The notes under the pieces are model-generated. The model saw only the letters and a list, made by a program, of their open reading frames with translations. It was not told the origin of the DNA and made no database searches. A stretch of 60,000 nucleotides of DNA from Symsagittifera roscoffensis. Its lineage: Eukaryota; Xenacoelomorpha; Acoela; Convolutidae. The stretch is from positions 80,463,574-80,523,573 of the forward strand of contig NC_087063.1 in the NCBI RefSeq assembly GCF_963678635.1, read 5' to 3'. The position numbers and the translations under genes are program-made. Numbering within the stretch: position 1 is the first letter of the stretch; every line of letters begins with the position of its first letter. This document shows, in pieces, positions 1 through 9,667 of the stretch.

Positions 1-10
1 GCAATCTGAT

Positions 11-449
11 CAGGGGTGGATCCAGGGTTTTTTGAGTGGGGGGGGGGGGGGGGGGGGTGTGCGGATTTTCAAAAATTTTTCGAAAATTTTGACGACCTTT
101 TTTTTTAGGTCGACCAAATTGATTTTCCGAGCTCTTCTATAGCACTAAAAAGTCCCTGTTTTTGCCAAATTTTCTGCGCCGCAGGCAAATTTTTGAAAAA
201 ACAGGTCAAAAACAGGGCACTTTTTAAAAATTTTTGACAAAAAATCGTGTTTTTTTGGCGCTCACTCCCCCTCAAAGTTAGTATATATTGGCGCCAAAGG
301 CGCCTTTAGAAAAATTTTAGGGTCGGTCGGCAAAAAATGGATTTCTTAAAAAGTACCAAAGGGAGAACCTTTGGGTCCGCAGGGGGTCGAATCCCTGAGG
401 GGGGGGGGGCGTAAGCCCCCCCCCCCGCCATCTCCTAAATCCGCCCCTG
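11..449 (+). mobile_element. Non-autonomous hAT-like element, complete
   Basis: The ends are imperfect inverted copies of each other: CAGGGGTGGATCCAGG at the left and TAAATCCGCCCCTG at the right. The element is flanked by a perfect 8-bp direct repeat AATCTGAT at 3-10 and 450-457, the target duplication length expected for hAT transposons. The 439-bp body is non-coding and contains a G homopolymer (about 41-57), a C-rich right end and a GGCGCC-rich stretch. No transposase is present, so it would depend on an enzyme encoded elsewhere. Related copies lie at 7207, 8184, 46996 and 48246. Confidence 0.85.
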
Positions 450-488
450 AATCTGATTAATCGAAAATTCGACAATTGCTTAATATAC

Positions 489-788
489 TTAACAATTGCC
501 CCCTTTCTTGAAGGGGTGGGGGGAGGTGGGCAATTGTGTCAGATCCAGCTTTGTCATTATAGACTTAATGTGGTAAATGGCAACTGCATGTGCTTGTAAT
601 TTTTCCTGCAAAAGGTAAAGCGCGCTTCGACGCACTCTAATAAGAACTAACTTGCGACATACTTTGTTTATTGCTTGAGCCAGGATGTGATGCCGATCGC
701 CTTCAAGCAATGAGGTTAGATCCTGATTGGCATCGAACCTCTCACCATTTGATTGAAACAGGGGAGTGCTTCGAGATTTCTTCGACAT
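489..788 (-). CDS. Small basic hypothetical protein or terminal exon
   Basis: I do not recognise this 99-codon frame. It begins at an ATG at 788 and ends at a TAA at 489. It is noticeably less AT-rich than its surroundings. The protein is basic and predicted largely helical in the middle (ILAQAINKVCRKLVLIRV, then LLQEKLQAHAVAIYHIKSIM), with a proline/glycine-rich tail PTSPHPFKKGGNC. The ATG is preceded on the minus strand by TGGCAG, so the frame could also be an internal or last exon whose acceptor is that AG. The stop lies about 30 bp from the target duplication of the neighbouring hAT-like element. A CAATTGCCC/GGGCAATTG inverted repeat overlaps its 3' end. No signal peptide or membrane segment is evident. 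Coding status rests on composition only. Confidence 0.35.
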   Translation of the reverse strand: MSKKSRSTPLFQSNGERFDANQDLTSLLEGDRHHILAQAINKVCRKLVLIRVRRSALYLLQEKLQAHAVAIYHIKSIMTKLDLTQLPTSPHPFKKGGNC

Positions 789-849
789 CTGCCATCCAAA
801 ATATACATGCTATGTTTTTGACTCTTGCCGTTTCTCATTTTTGTTCGAA

Positions 850-1500
850 CTTATCGTGCGAATAAATAAGAAGAAACGGATTGTTTTGCGCTCGAGCTGG
901 TTTTGTTTAGTTGAGATACCAGCTTTCTTATCGCATTTTATCTATCAGAGTAAGGATTTATGTTCGATATATATAATATTTTTCGCTCTCGTGAACTAAT
1001 ATAGTATAATTTTTGCAGCATGTAAAAACTAGAGCTAGAAGACATTCAATACTTTTGTTCAAGAAAACAAGCGAATGAACAGGTTTGTTTGTGGCTTTTC
1101 TTTTCATAACTGCTCACGAAGCGTAAATAAATAGTTTTAGAAGCACATACATTCACTGTTTTACTTTTCTTTGTCTTAAGGTCCAAATAACTCAACAAAT
1201 AATTCAAGAGAACAGCACGCATTGACAGACTGCATAAATATGAACAGAGCCACAGGTAGGATGAGATTCTTCAAGTTTAATGACCACCACGTATATAGCA
1301 ATTGTATTTTTGATATATAATGTCGTCTTGAGTCTAGAATCTAGACTCAGTTTCTTAACAAAGGTTCCACAAATAAACATGAGTTTTTGTGTTGAGATTT
1401 TTTTTTGTTTTTATAAGGTAAAATCGATAAAATCTCTATAAAAAACGGGGCTGCAATTTCCATCCACGGATTTTTTTAGTAAACAATTTCCAGCTACACA
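850..1500. other. Intergenic AT-rich DNA, no gene seen
   Basis: No open frame here looks coding and no repeat end was recognised. It contains the palindrome GAGTCTAGAATCTAGACTC near 1330-1348. Confidence 0.5.
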
Positions 1501-1701
1501 CAAAAAATTACGTTTTTCATTTGATGTGATTTTCATGTGAAATTTACGCTCATCATTTTATGTGATTTTTATGTGAAAAAACTTTTGTCAGTTTTTGGGT
1601 TTTTTATATGAAAATTATGTTTGTCATATTATTTGATTTTTATGTGAAAACAGGGTTTTGTCATTTTATGTGACTTTAAATGTGAAAATTACGTTTGTCA
1701 T

Positions 1702-2768
1702 CCCGCACTCAGTAAAAAGAGAAAATAATAGATTATAATGGATTTTTATAAACAGTCTCCACAAATTTCAAAAAGAATTGATCGTAATCGATTAAAAATG
1801 GATTATAATATTACTTTTTTTCGAACACAAATCGTTATAATCGATAATTTTACGAAAGTTTTTTTTCTCAAATTTTATTGAGTTATAATCCATTAAAATG
1901 GATTATAATCCATTTTTATGCACCAAATTTGTCATCGCTTCATTTCGTTTCAGTTTTATTTGTTTTGTGTGCTTTTCAGTTGGTTACCGAACTAAAAGAA
2001 ACTGTAATTTTGTACTTGTAGCGATCAGCGGATATAGGAAGGGGGACCTCAAAAAGGATCTCGAAATACTGGGGGAGGGGGGGGGGGGGGCAATGGGTAG
2101 ACTTTTTGGATCCTTCCCCACTATTTTGAGCCCCCCACTATTTTAGGTCCCCATAAAGTTTGCCCTAAAGTTTTTTGACGGTGCCAATGAATAATAATTT
2201 TGCGGGGGCTGCGCGCCGGAAAAAAAGCAATTTTTTGGTCAAACTTTTCCAAAAATAGCCAAAAATTGCCTTTTTTGGCCCGTTTTTTTCAAAGTTTTGG
2301 CTGCGGCGCTTAAAATTTGACCAAAAAACTGTCTTTTAAATGCCTTGGGGAATCTTGAAATCAATGGAACCTTGATAGGGTTTAGGTGAACCCTCTCACT
2401 TGTAATTGATTTTTTACTGTTTTTAGCAGAATAGCTAAATTATAATCCATTATGATTGATTTTTCTTGTGAAATAAAAATTTGATAGAAAAAGGATTAAA
2501 ATATATTATAATAATTTATACCAGTTTACAAGAGATTATAGGAGAATTTCGGAAAAATTATAATCAATTATAATTGATTATAATTTATTAAAAAGTCACC
2601 ATAAATGTTTATTAAAAAATTAATTAAAAAGTCACCAAAAGTCACATAAAATGACCGTATAAATCGTTTAAACATCTAAAATTGGCGCTTATAATTAATT
2701 ATAATTTTGCAAAAGTACGATTAAAATTATAATAAAATTGATTATTTTCCTTTTTTAATGAGTGAGGG
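1702..2768 (+). mobile_element. Harbinger-like TIR element, copy A (composite with hAT-like insert)
   Basis: The left end CCCGCACTCAGTAAAAAGAG is matched in inverted orientation by the right end (TTTTTTAATGAGTGAGGG). The interior is full of TTATAATC/GATTATAA words. The element interrupts the minisatellite at 1500-3060. Copies B and C at 46791 and 47916 share the ends and the internal segment reading TTGGTTACCGAACTAAAAGA. An hAT-like element sits inside at 2023-2398. No transposase is visible. Assignment to PIF/Harbinger is inferred from the TAA target duplication of copy C; flanks of this copy do not show a clean duplication. Confidence 0.65.
2023..2398 (+). mobile_element. Decayed hAT-like element nested in copy A
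   Basis: The left end (CAGCGGATATAGG) and body match the hAT-like family, including the G run and the CCAAAAATTGCC-type segment, but the right end is worn. The flanks CTTGTAGC (2015-2022) and CTTGTAAT (2399-2406) look like a mutated 8-bp target duplication. The same site is occupied in copies B and C of the host element. Confidence 0.55.
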
Positions 2769-3059
2769 ATCCTACGTGCTATTTATGTTAAAATTACGTT
2801 GGTCATTTTATCTGACTTTAATGTGAAATTTAAATTTGTCATTTTATGTGATTCTTATGTGAAACACACATTTGTCATTTTATGTGATTTTTATATGAAA
2901 ATTACGTTCGCCAACTTACAAGTTTTTTATGTTAAAATTACGTTTGTCAAATTCAGTGATTTTTATGTGCAAGTTACAATTGTCATTGTATGTGATTATT
3001 ATATGAAAATACGTGTGTCATTTTATGTGATTTTTGGTACATATGTGATGGTTACGTAG

Positions 3060-3560
3060 CAAAAAGTTGACAAGTCGTTAAATTGACACGTCGATATTGA
3101 AAAGTAGACAAATACTACATTAAATAATCAAAGTTGAGAAAAAGATGCAAACTTAAGAAATAAAAAATTAGTAGTTTTTTCCTGAGTTTTCTTTCTGTTC
3201 CCAATTCTGATTGGTAAATTTTGAGTTTGTCTAACTTTTGACCCGTATGAATTAAAAGCTGTCGACTTTTGACCTTATTGTAAGTGTGATAGAGGGATCC
3301 CAATAAACTAACAATTTAATGTTTCGATGATGTCAATTAAAGTCTCAAATAATTTTCGCGAATGAGGCAGATTAGTTACCATTGAGAAAAGTGTTAAAAC
3401 GACTGACGGGCGCATTTTGAGTTATTATTTTGCCGTATTTGCCGAAAATTGTTTTTTATTTGGGACTCTCTCCCACACTTGGTTTTAACCGGGATCCCTT
3501 TATCACACTTGTACCTAAATTTTCTGTAAAAATTACAATTGTCATTTTTCGTGGATATTA
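3060..3560. other. Intergenic, no gene seen
   Basis: A 62-codon minus-strand frame at 3115-3303 has no features that support coding. No repeat family was recognised. Confidence 0.4.
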
Positions 3561-3579
3561 TGTTTAAAAACAAGTCAAA

Positions 3580-4335
3580 AAGGGGGTTGTGGTGGGGCGG
3601 ACGCTCTTCCTTTCAGGATTTGACCCCACACCAACCAGAGTATTACCCTTTGATATCATTTTATCATTTTCGCTGACCATCCCTTAAATATTCTGAATTT
3701 TTCTTCGGCGCCAACTAGGATTGACAAAAAAATGCTTTTCATTCATTTTTATACATAGAAAAAAATGCTTATCCTACTATTTCATTGACCGAAAAATTAT
3801 AGTGTGAAAATAGCACTTCAAGCATTTTTTCCATGTTATGAAATTTTATAATGAGCATTTTTTGCATCCTTTTAAAATACAATAACAAGATTTTTGCCAT
3901 GTGAAACTGTATGATAAGCACTGTATCCATGCTATGAAATTGTAAGATAAGCACTTTTTTAATGCCAAACTGCTTTTTTGTAACCAAAGCTGGCACCAAC
4001 TTGTTTTGTTTGAGTTTTAAACCAATTTAAGTGAGCTTCCGTAAAAAAACTGCCAATAAAATAATATGATAAGCATTTTTTTGTACATAAACTCCATATA
4101 TGAAGTTGTATGATTGGCATTTTTCTTGTATGGATGTCCACCGGAAACCTTACAAGTTTTGAATGGGAGAGCGCTCCAAAAATTGGTCAAAATTTTCCAA
4201 AAAGCGTCCAAAAACGTTTTTTTTAACCTGTTTTTTTTTGAAAAAATTGCTTGCTACGCAAATTTTTTTTTGTCAAAATAGGGTTTTTTGTAGTGTTCTG
4301 GGATCGCTCCCAAAATCAGATTCGCCCCTGGCAGA
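3580..4335 (-). mobile_element. hAT-like fragment interrupted by another repeat
   Basis: The stretches 3580-3725 (GGGCGGACGCTCTTCCTT, later CGGCGCCAAC) and 4160-4335 (ending TCAGATTCGCCCCTGG) match successive parts of the hAT-like family in the same reversed orientation as the copy at 8184. About 430 bp of GTATGATAAGCATTTTT-type repeat lies between them. This is best read as a nested insertion into an old hAT-like copy. Confidence 0.5.
3726..4150. repeat. Cluster of short ATGAAATTGTATGATAAGCA repeats
   Basis: At least five degenerate copies of a roughly 30-45 bp unit (core CCATGNTATGAAATTGTATG, then ATAAGCATTTTTT) occur at about 3832, 3896, 3928, 4055 and 4092, with an inverted copy near 3730-3775. 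Minus-strand frames here (3769-4211) are repeat by-products encoding a periodic LIIQFH-like peptide. The same word recurs at 39.2-40.25 kb, 49.45 kb, 53.1 kb and at the edge of the assembly gap at 54.54 kb. Confidence 0.6.
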
Positions 4336-4339
4336 AGAT

Positions 4340-4800
4340 TTATGAAATGCAATTCAGCATGCCCCCGCAGAGTCCGTTTTCATCATTACAAATATGACCT
4401 TCGAGACCAAATAAACCGTTTAGATGGTCTGGATAACAAACTACTAAGTCGCACCCCTTTCACCCACCCCCCCCCCCCCTCCTTACCCTTCTGCATCTAT
4501 CCCTGATTTGTGCGCGTACATTTTAGAGTGTATATATGCCTCGAAAAACATGCGTTTTAATTCAACAACACTAACTTTCTCTTAGAAAACGTTGGCAAAT
4601 TAATTCTTTTTATGCCTATTTGGTACCACGTATTCATTTTTTTTTCATAATGACCCATTCAACAATGTGACTTTTTTTTGTCCTTCCTTTAACTTTTTCT
4701 GAATATAATTCAAAAAAACTTAATGAAAAGATTTCGATTTTGCAAAAAAAACTGCATTCTAAGAACAAGTCTACAAACTTTTGCTGCATTTAGGCAATGG
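4340..4800. other. Intergenic, no gene seen
   Basis: AT-rich DNA with a C-rich homopolymer stretch near 4464-4480. No coding frame or element ends were recognised. Confidence 0.4.
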
Positions 4801-5000
4801 GTTTCATGGTTAATAATCAATTATAATGGATGGACTTCAAATGGATTATAATCGATTCGATTTTTGTAAAAACAATGGTTAATAATGGATTTAATCGATT
4901 ATGTGGTCCTAAACTGTAACTAATCGATTATGAAAACAAAGTTTTTTGACCACGAAAATTGGTTATAATCGATTATTATCCATGGAACCTCATTGCGGGC
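4800..5000. repeat. TTATAATCGATTATAA-rich repeat block
   Basis: Dense AATGGATTATAATCGATT words on both strands, ending next to ATTGCGGGCATC. Similar blocks ending in TGCGGGCA-like sequence occur at 53.8-54.45 kb and 56.64-56.93 kb, suggesting a further dispersed family. Confidence 0.45.
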
Positions 5001-5394
5001 ATCTTAAAAGCAGATTGCCCTAGAAATCCTTTCTGACCATCTTATTTTCTGTAATTTTGGATGGGAAACGGAAAAAGAACCAGGGCCTTTGAAATAATTA
5101 TTGCTGTATATTTTCAGCGTAGAAATAATTTCTTTTGGAGCACACAAACATTAACTGTACTGCAGCAGACCTTCCAATGATTAATTGTAATTATTTCTAG
5201 AAAATGCCTCTGTGAAAAAATCTCTGGAATGAGAAATTAAATTGTTTTCTCTAAAAAGCACACATTCCAAAGCAAATTATTTATATATAAAAAAAATGGA
5301 CTTCAAGATGAAGAAGAGTCAGTGAAGTTATCCGTGACCCGAGTGTAAACTAAGCTTGACTAAAATGCCGCCCGACTTTTGGCGCAGGTGGCAT

Positions 5395-5540
5395 CTAATT
5401 TAGCGAACAGTTGTTCCGGCTCGGCGTCGAGTTACTTTTTAATGCAAGTAGCTCATCAAAACTTTGATCTTTGTCATCATTTTCAAGAAATACTTTTTCC
5501 ATCCGTAAATGTCGGAGCTCATATGCTTCAATTTCCTCAA
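5395..5540 (-). CDS. Possible charged helical terminal exon
   Basis: On the minus strand a short frame, preceded by TTCTCAAAG (a weak acceptor), encodes about 48 residues. It contains EEIEAYELRHLRMEK and then DQSFDELLALKS, ending at a TAG whose complement is at 5395-5397. The peptide is highly charged with heptad-like leucines, which suggests a coiled coil. The local sequence is richer in GC than its surroundings. Upstream exons would lie at higher coordinates but none was identified. I do not recognise a family, and it may be a chance frame. Confidence 0.3.
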
Positions 5541-6094
5541 CTTTGAGAACACATTTTTACATTTTCCTCTCATTTTCATTTTGAGAACACTTCGGTAATT
5601 GCGATCTTTTAAAGAACTAAAATTGTTTCTGGACTTTTGTTGCTCTAAAAGCCTTTATATTGACTTCTTGCGAATTATAAAATGTATAAAGTCTTATCAG
5701 ACAGGTTTGAAAAGTTTGCAACAAAGTTAGCACAACTCAACTTACTGATATTCTTAAACAATTTCTCTTTATAGCATTTTCACAAATTCGGATTGCTAAA
5801 ATAATTCTTCGCAGAAATAAGCTTTGAATACCAGCCCCCCCCCCCCCCCCCCCCCTCCCCTCACACGTTCCCACAAAATGAGCTAGTTTGATTACAAACT
5901 CAGTATACAAGCAGCAAATAAAAAAATGAATTAGTTTTAAAGGTTGTCAAATTTTTATCGACATTTTAAAAACACTTCAGATGTTAGGGAAAAAAGGTTA
6001 CTAAAATTTCAAACGAAAACCAGCCTAAAAGAATCGGAAAAGACAAAAATGTAGTTAATTCTCTGAGTCTTTTTTTCAGAAACTTTTTTTTCAG

Positions 6095-6312
6095 ATCGAG
6101 TCACTTATATCGTCCTGGTTGTGATTGCAATCCTGATTGCCTCGAAACTCTTGGTCTATCTACAGGCGAATCCCGATGTGGTCCGTCTTACGTTTTCACT
6201 TTCAAGGTTGGATAAGGGATTGGTCCAGCGTGAGCAGAATCCACTTTCAAGTTTAGACGATGGATTTGGCCACCGGGAGCAGAGTCCACTTTCAAATATG
6301 CGAAAAAAGTAA
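6095..6312 (+). CDS. C-terminal exon of a single-pass membrane protein
   Basis: A strong 3' splice site (a T-rich tract ending TTTTTTTTCAG at 6094) opens an exon that stays open to a TAA at 6310-6312. It encodes about 71 residues. First comes a hydrophobic segment of about 20 residues (TYIVLVVIAILIASKLLVYL), a typical transmembrane helix. A tail of about 47 residues follows and contains an imperfect internal repeat: GLVQREQNPLSSL and GFGHREQSPLSNM, each preceded by Leu-Asp. The protein ends in basic residues (MRKK). This layout fits the last exon of a type I membrane protein with a cytoplasmic tail. The ectodomain exons should lie upstream, but I cannot find them in 1-6 kb, so an intron full of repeats is likely. 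The repeated REQxPLS motif could be a docking or phosphorylation site; that is inference. The family is not recognised. Confidence 0.55.
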
Positions 6313-6319
6313 ACATTAA

Positions 6320-7200
6320 TTTTATTCGCCTTCTTTTTGTGATAATAACACAATGCTTCAAACTTAAGATTTGGAGTCAGGATCATAGGCGTAAATGCCT
6401 GCGTGGTTAGCTAGTTTCGATAGATTTCAGGTTTTTTCTGCTCTCTCTCCCGGCAATGCTGGAAAGGAGCAGCACTCCGTTTTAACTCATTCAAATTCAG
6501 CCGCGTACCTCAAAACACTCGGAGTTTATTGGGTGCTGTATCATATAATATTCAAACACTTTGAAGTCATGATTTGATTTGAAAACAAACGAAAAAATGT
6601 GTCTCGGTGTCAGAAAAAAACATGATTTGAAATTTTTGCAATTCAGACTTAGCTGCACAAGAGCGGATAAAATTGAGTTTGAACTTTCTTGACAAGCAAT
6701 TTTTGTATGTTCAATTTTTTTTTTACAATTAAAGGTTCATTTATAAAAAAGCCTATTACTATCCTTCGAAAAAATACACTTCATCAAAAAAACTACAGAT
6801 TTTTTTTGCAAAATTAACAGTGATCGGAACATTTTGTGCTACTTGCAAGTAATCAGCTACCCTTAAAAAGCTGACAACTAAAAAAATAAATGTTATGGAG
6901 CCCTTGTTTATGCTGTAGTTCAAAAAACTTAGTTTAGTTTATTTTAAAAAGAACCTAGCACAATTTTCATTTATTTATTTATAAAAGCAAGGAAAGTAAT
7001 TATCAGTCAATTTATTTTTACATTATTCTAGCTAAATAAAAATATATATTCTGTGAATTGAAACGTCAAAAAGCTTTTTACTGTTTTTGAGTGCTCAATG
7101 TTCGTCTAACTCTCATTACGGAAAATATCTGCAGCTCATTTGGATTAGATTATTAAAATTGTATTTTCAACAAAAAATGATTTCTAAAAGATGACTGTAA
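6320..7200. other. Intergenic or 3' UTR, no gene seen
   Basis: AT-rich DNA following the membrane-protein exon. No clear AATAAA close to the stop codon and no recognisable element ends. Confidence 0.4.
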
Positions 7201-7206
7201 GAGAAC

Positions 7207-7610
7207 CAGGGGCGGATCTAAGATTTTCTCTAGGGGGGTGGGGGGGGGGACAGATTTTTAAAAAATTTTCCAAAATTTTGACGATCTTTTTTTTAGGTCA
7301 ACCAAATTGATTTTTCGAGCTCTCCCAAAGCACTGTTTTGCTCTCCCAAAGCACTGTTTTGCCCGTTTTTTGGGCACTTTTTGAAAAATTTTGACAAAAA
7401 AGTCGCGTTTTTTGGCGCGCGCTCCCCCTCAAAGTTAGTATATATTGGCGCCTAAGGCGCCTTTAGAAAAATTTTAGGGTCGGTCGGCCAAAAATGGATT
7501 TCTGAAAAAGTATCAAAGGGAGGACCCTTTGGGTCGGCAGGGGGTCGAATCCCTGAGAGGGGAAGCGTCCACCCCCCCCCCCCCCCCGCCCCCCTCTAAA
7601 TCCACCCCTG
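7207..7610 (+). mobile_element. Non-autonomous hAT-like element
   Basis: Ends CAGGGGCGGATCTAAG and TCTAAATCCACCCCTG are inverted repeats. Flanks AAGAGAAC (7199-7206) and AAGAGAAT (7611-7618) match at 7 of 8 positions, an almost intact hAT-type target duplication. The interior includes G and C homopolymer runs and GGGTCGAATCCCTGAG, which can form a small hairpin. A duplicated 21-bp block (GCTCTCCCAAAGCACTGTTTT) occurs near 7320-7360. Non-coding. Confidence 0.85.
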
Positions 7611-7619
7611 AAGAGAATG

Positions 7620-8175
7620 GTCAAAATACTTTCATCAAACTTTTTTTTATATAATAGTTTTGGCTTCAACTTTCGAAAAAATTGATGGAATGCTTGTGTT
7701 CGGGTGTACTTTCTTTCCAGGAAAAAAATTTATAAGTAGCCTTTTTTGACGATTTCATTTTTTATTTTTTTCATTTGCTTTTTTTTGAAAATTTACAATT
7801 TTTGTAAAGCGAACACTAATCCATAGACATTAAAAAGCAGTCAGAACATTCAAGGCTTTGCTTAGATACGAGCCGTCTTGTTTTCGTTTCTAAATCGAAC
7901 AAGAATTGGTAGATTTGAGGTAAATTTCTCGACTTTAACTTGATAGATCTGTTCGATCTAACTTGACAGTTGATATTAACTCAACAATCAGAAAAAAAAA
8001 ATAAAAAAATACATCAACCGATGCAATATGTGAGACGGGCACTTTCAGTTGTCCCAACTTTTCGACTGAGACGAATGTACAAGTATTTTAGCACCTAAAG
8101 AAAAATGGTACCCCTCGAATGAATGAAACAGAAAATGAACTCTTTAAAGTCAATTTTCGATCAGTATAAGTAAGA
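7620..8175. other. Intergenic, no gene seen
   Basis: AT-rich spacer between two hAT-like elements. No coding frame was recognised. Confidence 0.4.
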
Positions 8176-8183
8176 ATTGCAGA

Positions 8184-8615
8184 CAGTAGAGGATTTAGGT
8201 GGGGCGTTGGATGCTTCCTTCAAATCCCTCAGGGATACGACCCCCTGCCGACCCAAAAGGTGCCCGTCTTTTGTACCACTTTGAGATATCTATCTTTGGT
8301 GAGGTAACCTGAAATTTTTCTAAAGGCGCCTTAAGCGCCTTAGGCGCCAATTAACACTAATTTTTGAGGGGGGACTGCGCGCCGAAAAAAACGCGTTTTT
8401 TTGTCAAAATGTTCCAAAAACTCCTAAAAACGCCCTTTTTGGCATGTTGTTTCAAAATTTTGGTGAGAAAGTTTGGTCAAAATGAGGTATTTTTAGGGAT
8501 TCGTGAATGCTAAGAAAATCAGTTTGGTCGACCTAAAAAGAAAAAAGATCGACCACATTTTCAATTTGTTTTTAAAAATCCCGCCCCTCTCAAGAAAATC
8601 CTAGATCTGCCCCTG
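8184..8615 (-). mobile_element. Non-autonomous hAT-like element, reverse orientation
   Basis: Flanked by a perfect 8-bp duplication ATTGCAGA (8176-8183 and 8616-8623). The ends CAGTAGAGGATTTAGG and CCTAGATCTGCCCCTG are inverted repeats. The body is the family sequence in the opposite orientation to the copy at 7207, about 570 bp away. No coding capacity. Confidence 0.85.
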
Positions 8616-8623
8616 ATTGCAGA

Positions 8624-9660
8624 GATGATGTCCAGAATCTCAAATCAAATTTGAGAGATGCCTCAAAATTTTAAAAATGGCAATTCGTCACGCATTTTGA
8701 ATAAAACACGAAATCTTTAAATTTTAAAAAATTTTGATTTAAAAACGGCAAAAATAAGAACAAAGATAGCCCGTTGCTGTGCGAAGAACACAGAATATTC
8801 CGACCATATTCATAAAAACTACAAATAAAAGTTCTTCAAATCATTAAGTTCTTCCAATTAGTGTCGTTTTTTGTAGTGTGATGATCAAACTATACACGCG
8901 CCTAAAAAGTGAGTCAATAAGACATAATTGACAATAGTTCTCTTTAAAAAAAATGGCAAATAAAAATGGAAAAAAAGTTAAAAACCATTGCGATTTTTGT
9001 CCTATTTTTTATCAACAATAGTTTTTAAAAATAAAAAATTTTCTTGCCACGTAAGTGCCAAATATAGCTTTTAACACTAAAATTTGTTTGGAAAACAGTC
9101 TGAACACAGTCCGATGAGGTGATACCTGATTTTTGTGGTACCTGATTTTGCAATTACAGGTTGAATTATCTTTTTTGATATGAGATAATATACATTTTAC
9201 AAGTAGCAAAACTGAATAACGTGCATCGTCCTTCGAACACTTGTGCTGAACGTATGCAGACGAGTTCGGAGTATGCGAGCGATCGTTTTTTTTATAAACT
9301 TATTTGATGTCGTCTCGTACGTTTCTTCCGGATGTTTCAAATAATATCACGTTTTCCCGTTTATTGAAATTCCTGTTGACCCAATTTCTTAAATGGTATG
9401 GTCATATAGCCCTCGATTATTTCAGATCTATTTATTAACAATAACAATAAAAACTGTTTTATCATCTATCTGTTTGCACAGCAAAATTGAGCCGTGTAGC
9501 GTGGAAGCTTTATGTGTTACTTTTTTTTAGATCAACTTAGCTATCTCCTTCTAGATCCCAGTGCGCTAATTGGAAGTTTTGCCCATTTTTCAAAACGTCC
9601 TTGCCAGCCCCCACCTTGGCAAACTGCGTGATTGAAAACGTAATTGTCTGTTTTTTAATT
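8624..9660. other. Intergenic, weak coding signal only
   Basis: A roughly 43-codon plus-strand frame ending near 9304 contains NNVHRPSNTCAERMQTSSEY and is less AT-rich than its flanks. It has no convincing acceptor or start. Nothing else was recognised. Confidence 0.3.
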
Positions 9661-9667
9661 TAAAATG

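Larger units (their letters stand above)
1500..3060. repeat. Minisatellite (about 35-bp unit), split by an inserted element
   Basis: Degenerate tandem units related to ATGTGATTTTTATGTGAAAA followed by TTACGTTTGTCATTTT run from about 1506 to 1701 and resume at about 2780-3056. The two halves are one array interrupted by the Harbinger-like element at 1702-2768. Open frames across the right half (2799-3059) are by-products of the repeat, giving a periodic peptide rich in FVILCDFY-like units. Confidence 0.7.

Noticed and set aside
380-405. GGGTCGAATCCCTGAG in hAT-like copies as a pol III B box or tRNA T arm
   Set aside because: No A box or cloverleaf around it; 8-bp duplications and inverted ends identify DNA transposons, not tRNA-derived SINEs.
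3769-4211. Minus-strand frames with periodic LIIQFH peptide
   Set aside because: Translation of the GTATGATAAGC repeat cluster.
9190-9304. Short plus-strand frame (RPSNTCAERMQTSSEYASD)
   Set aside because: About 43 codons with no convincing splice sites or start.
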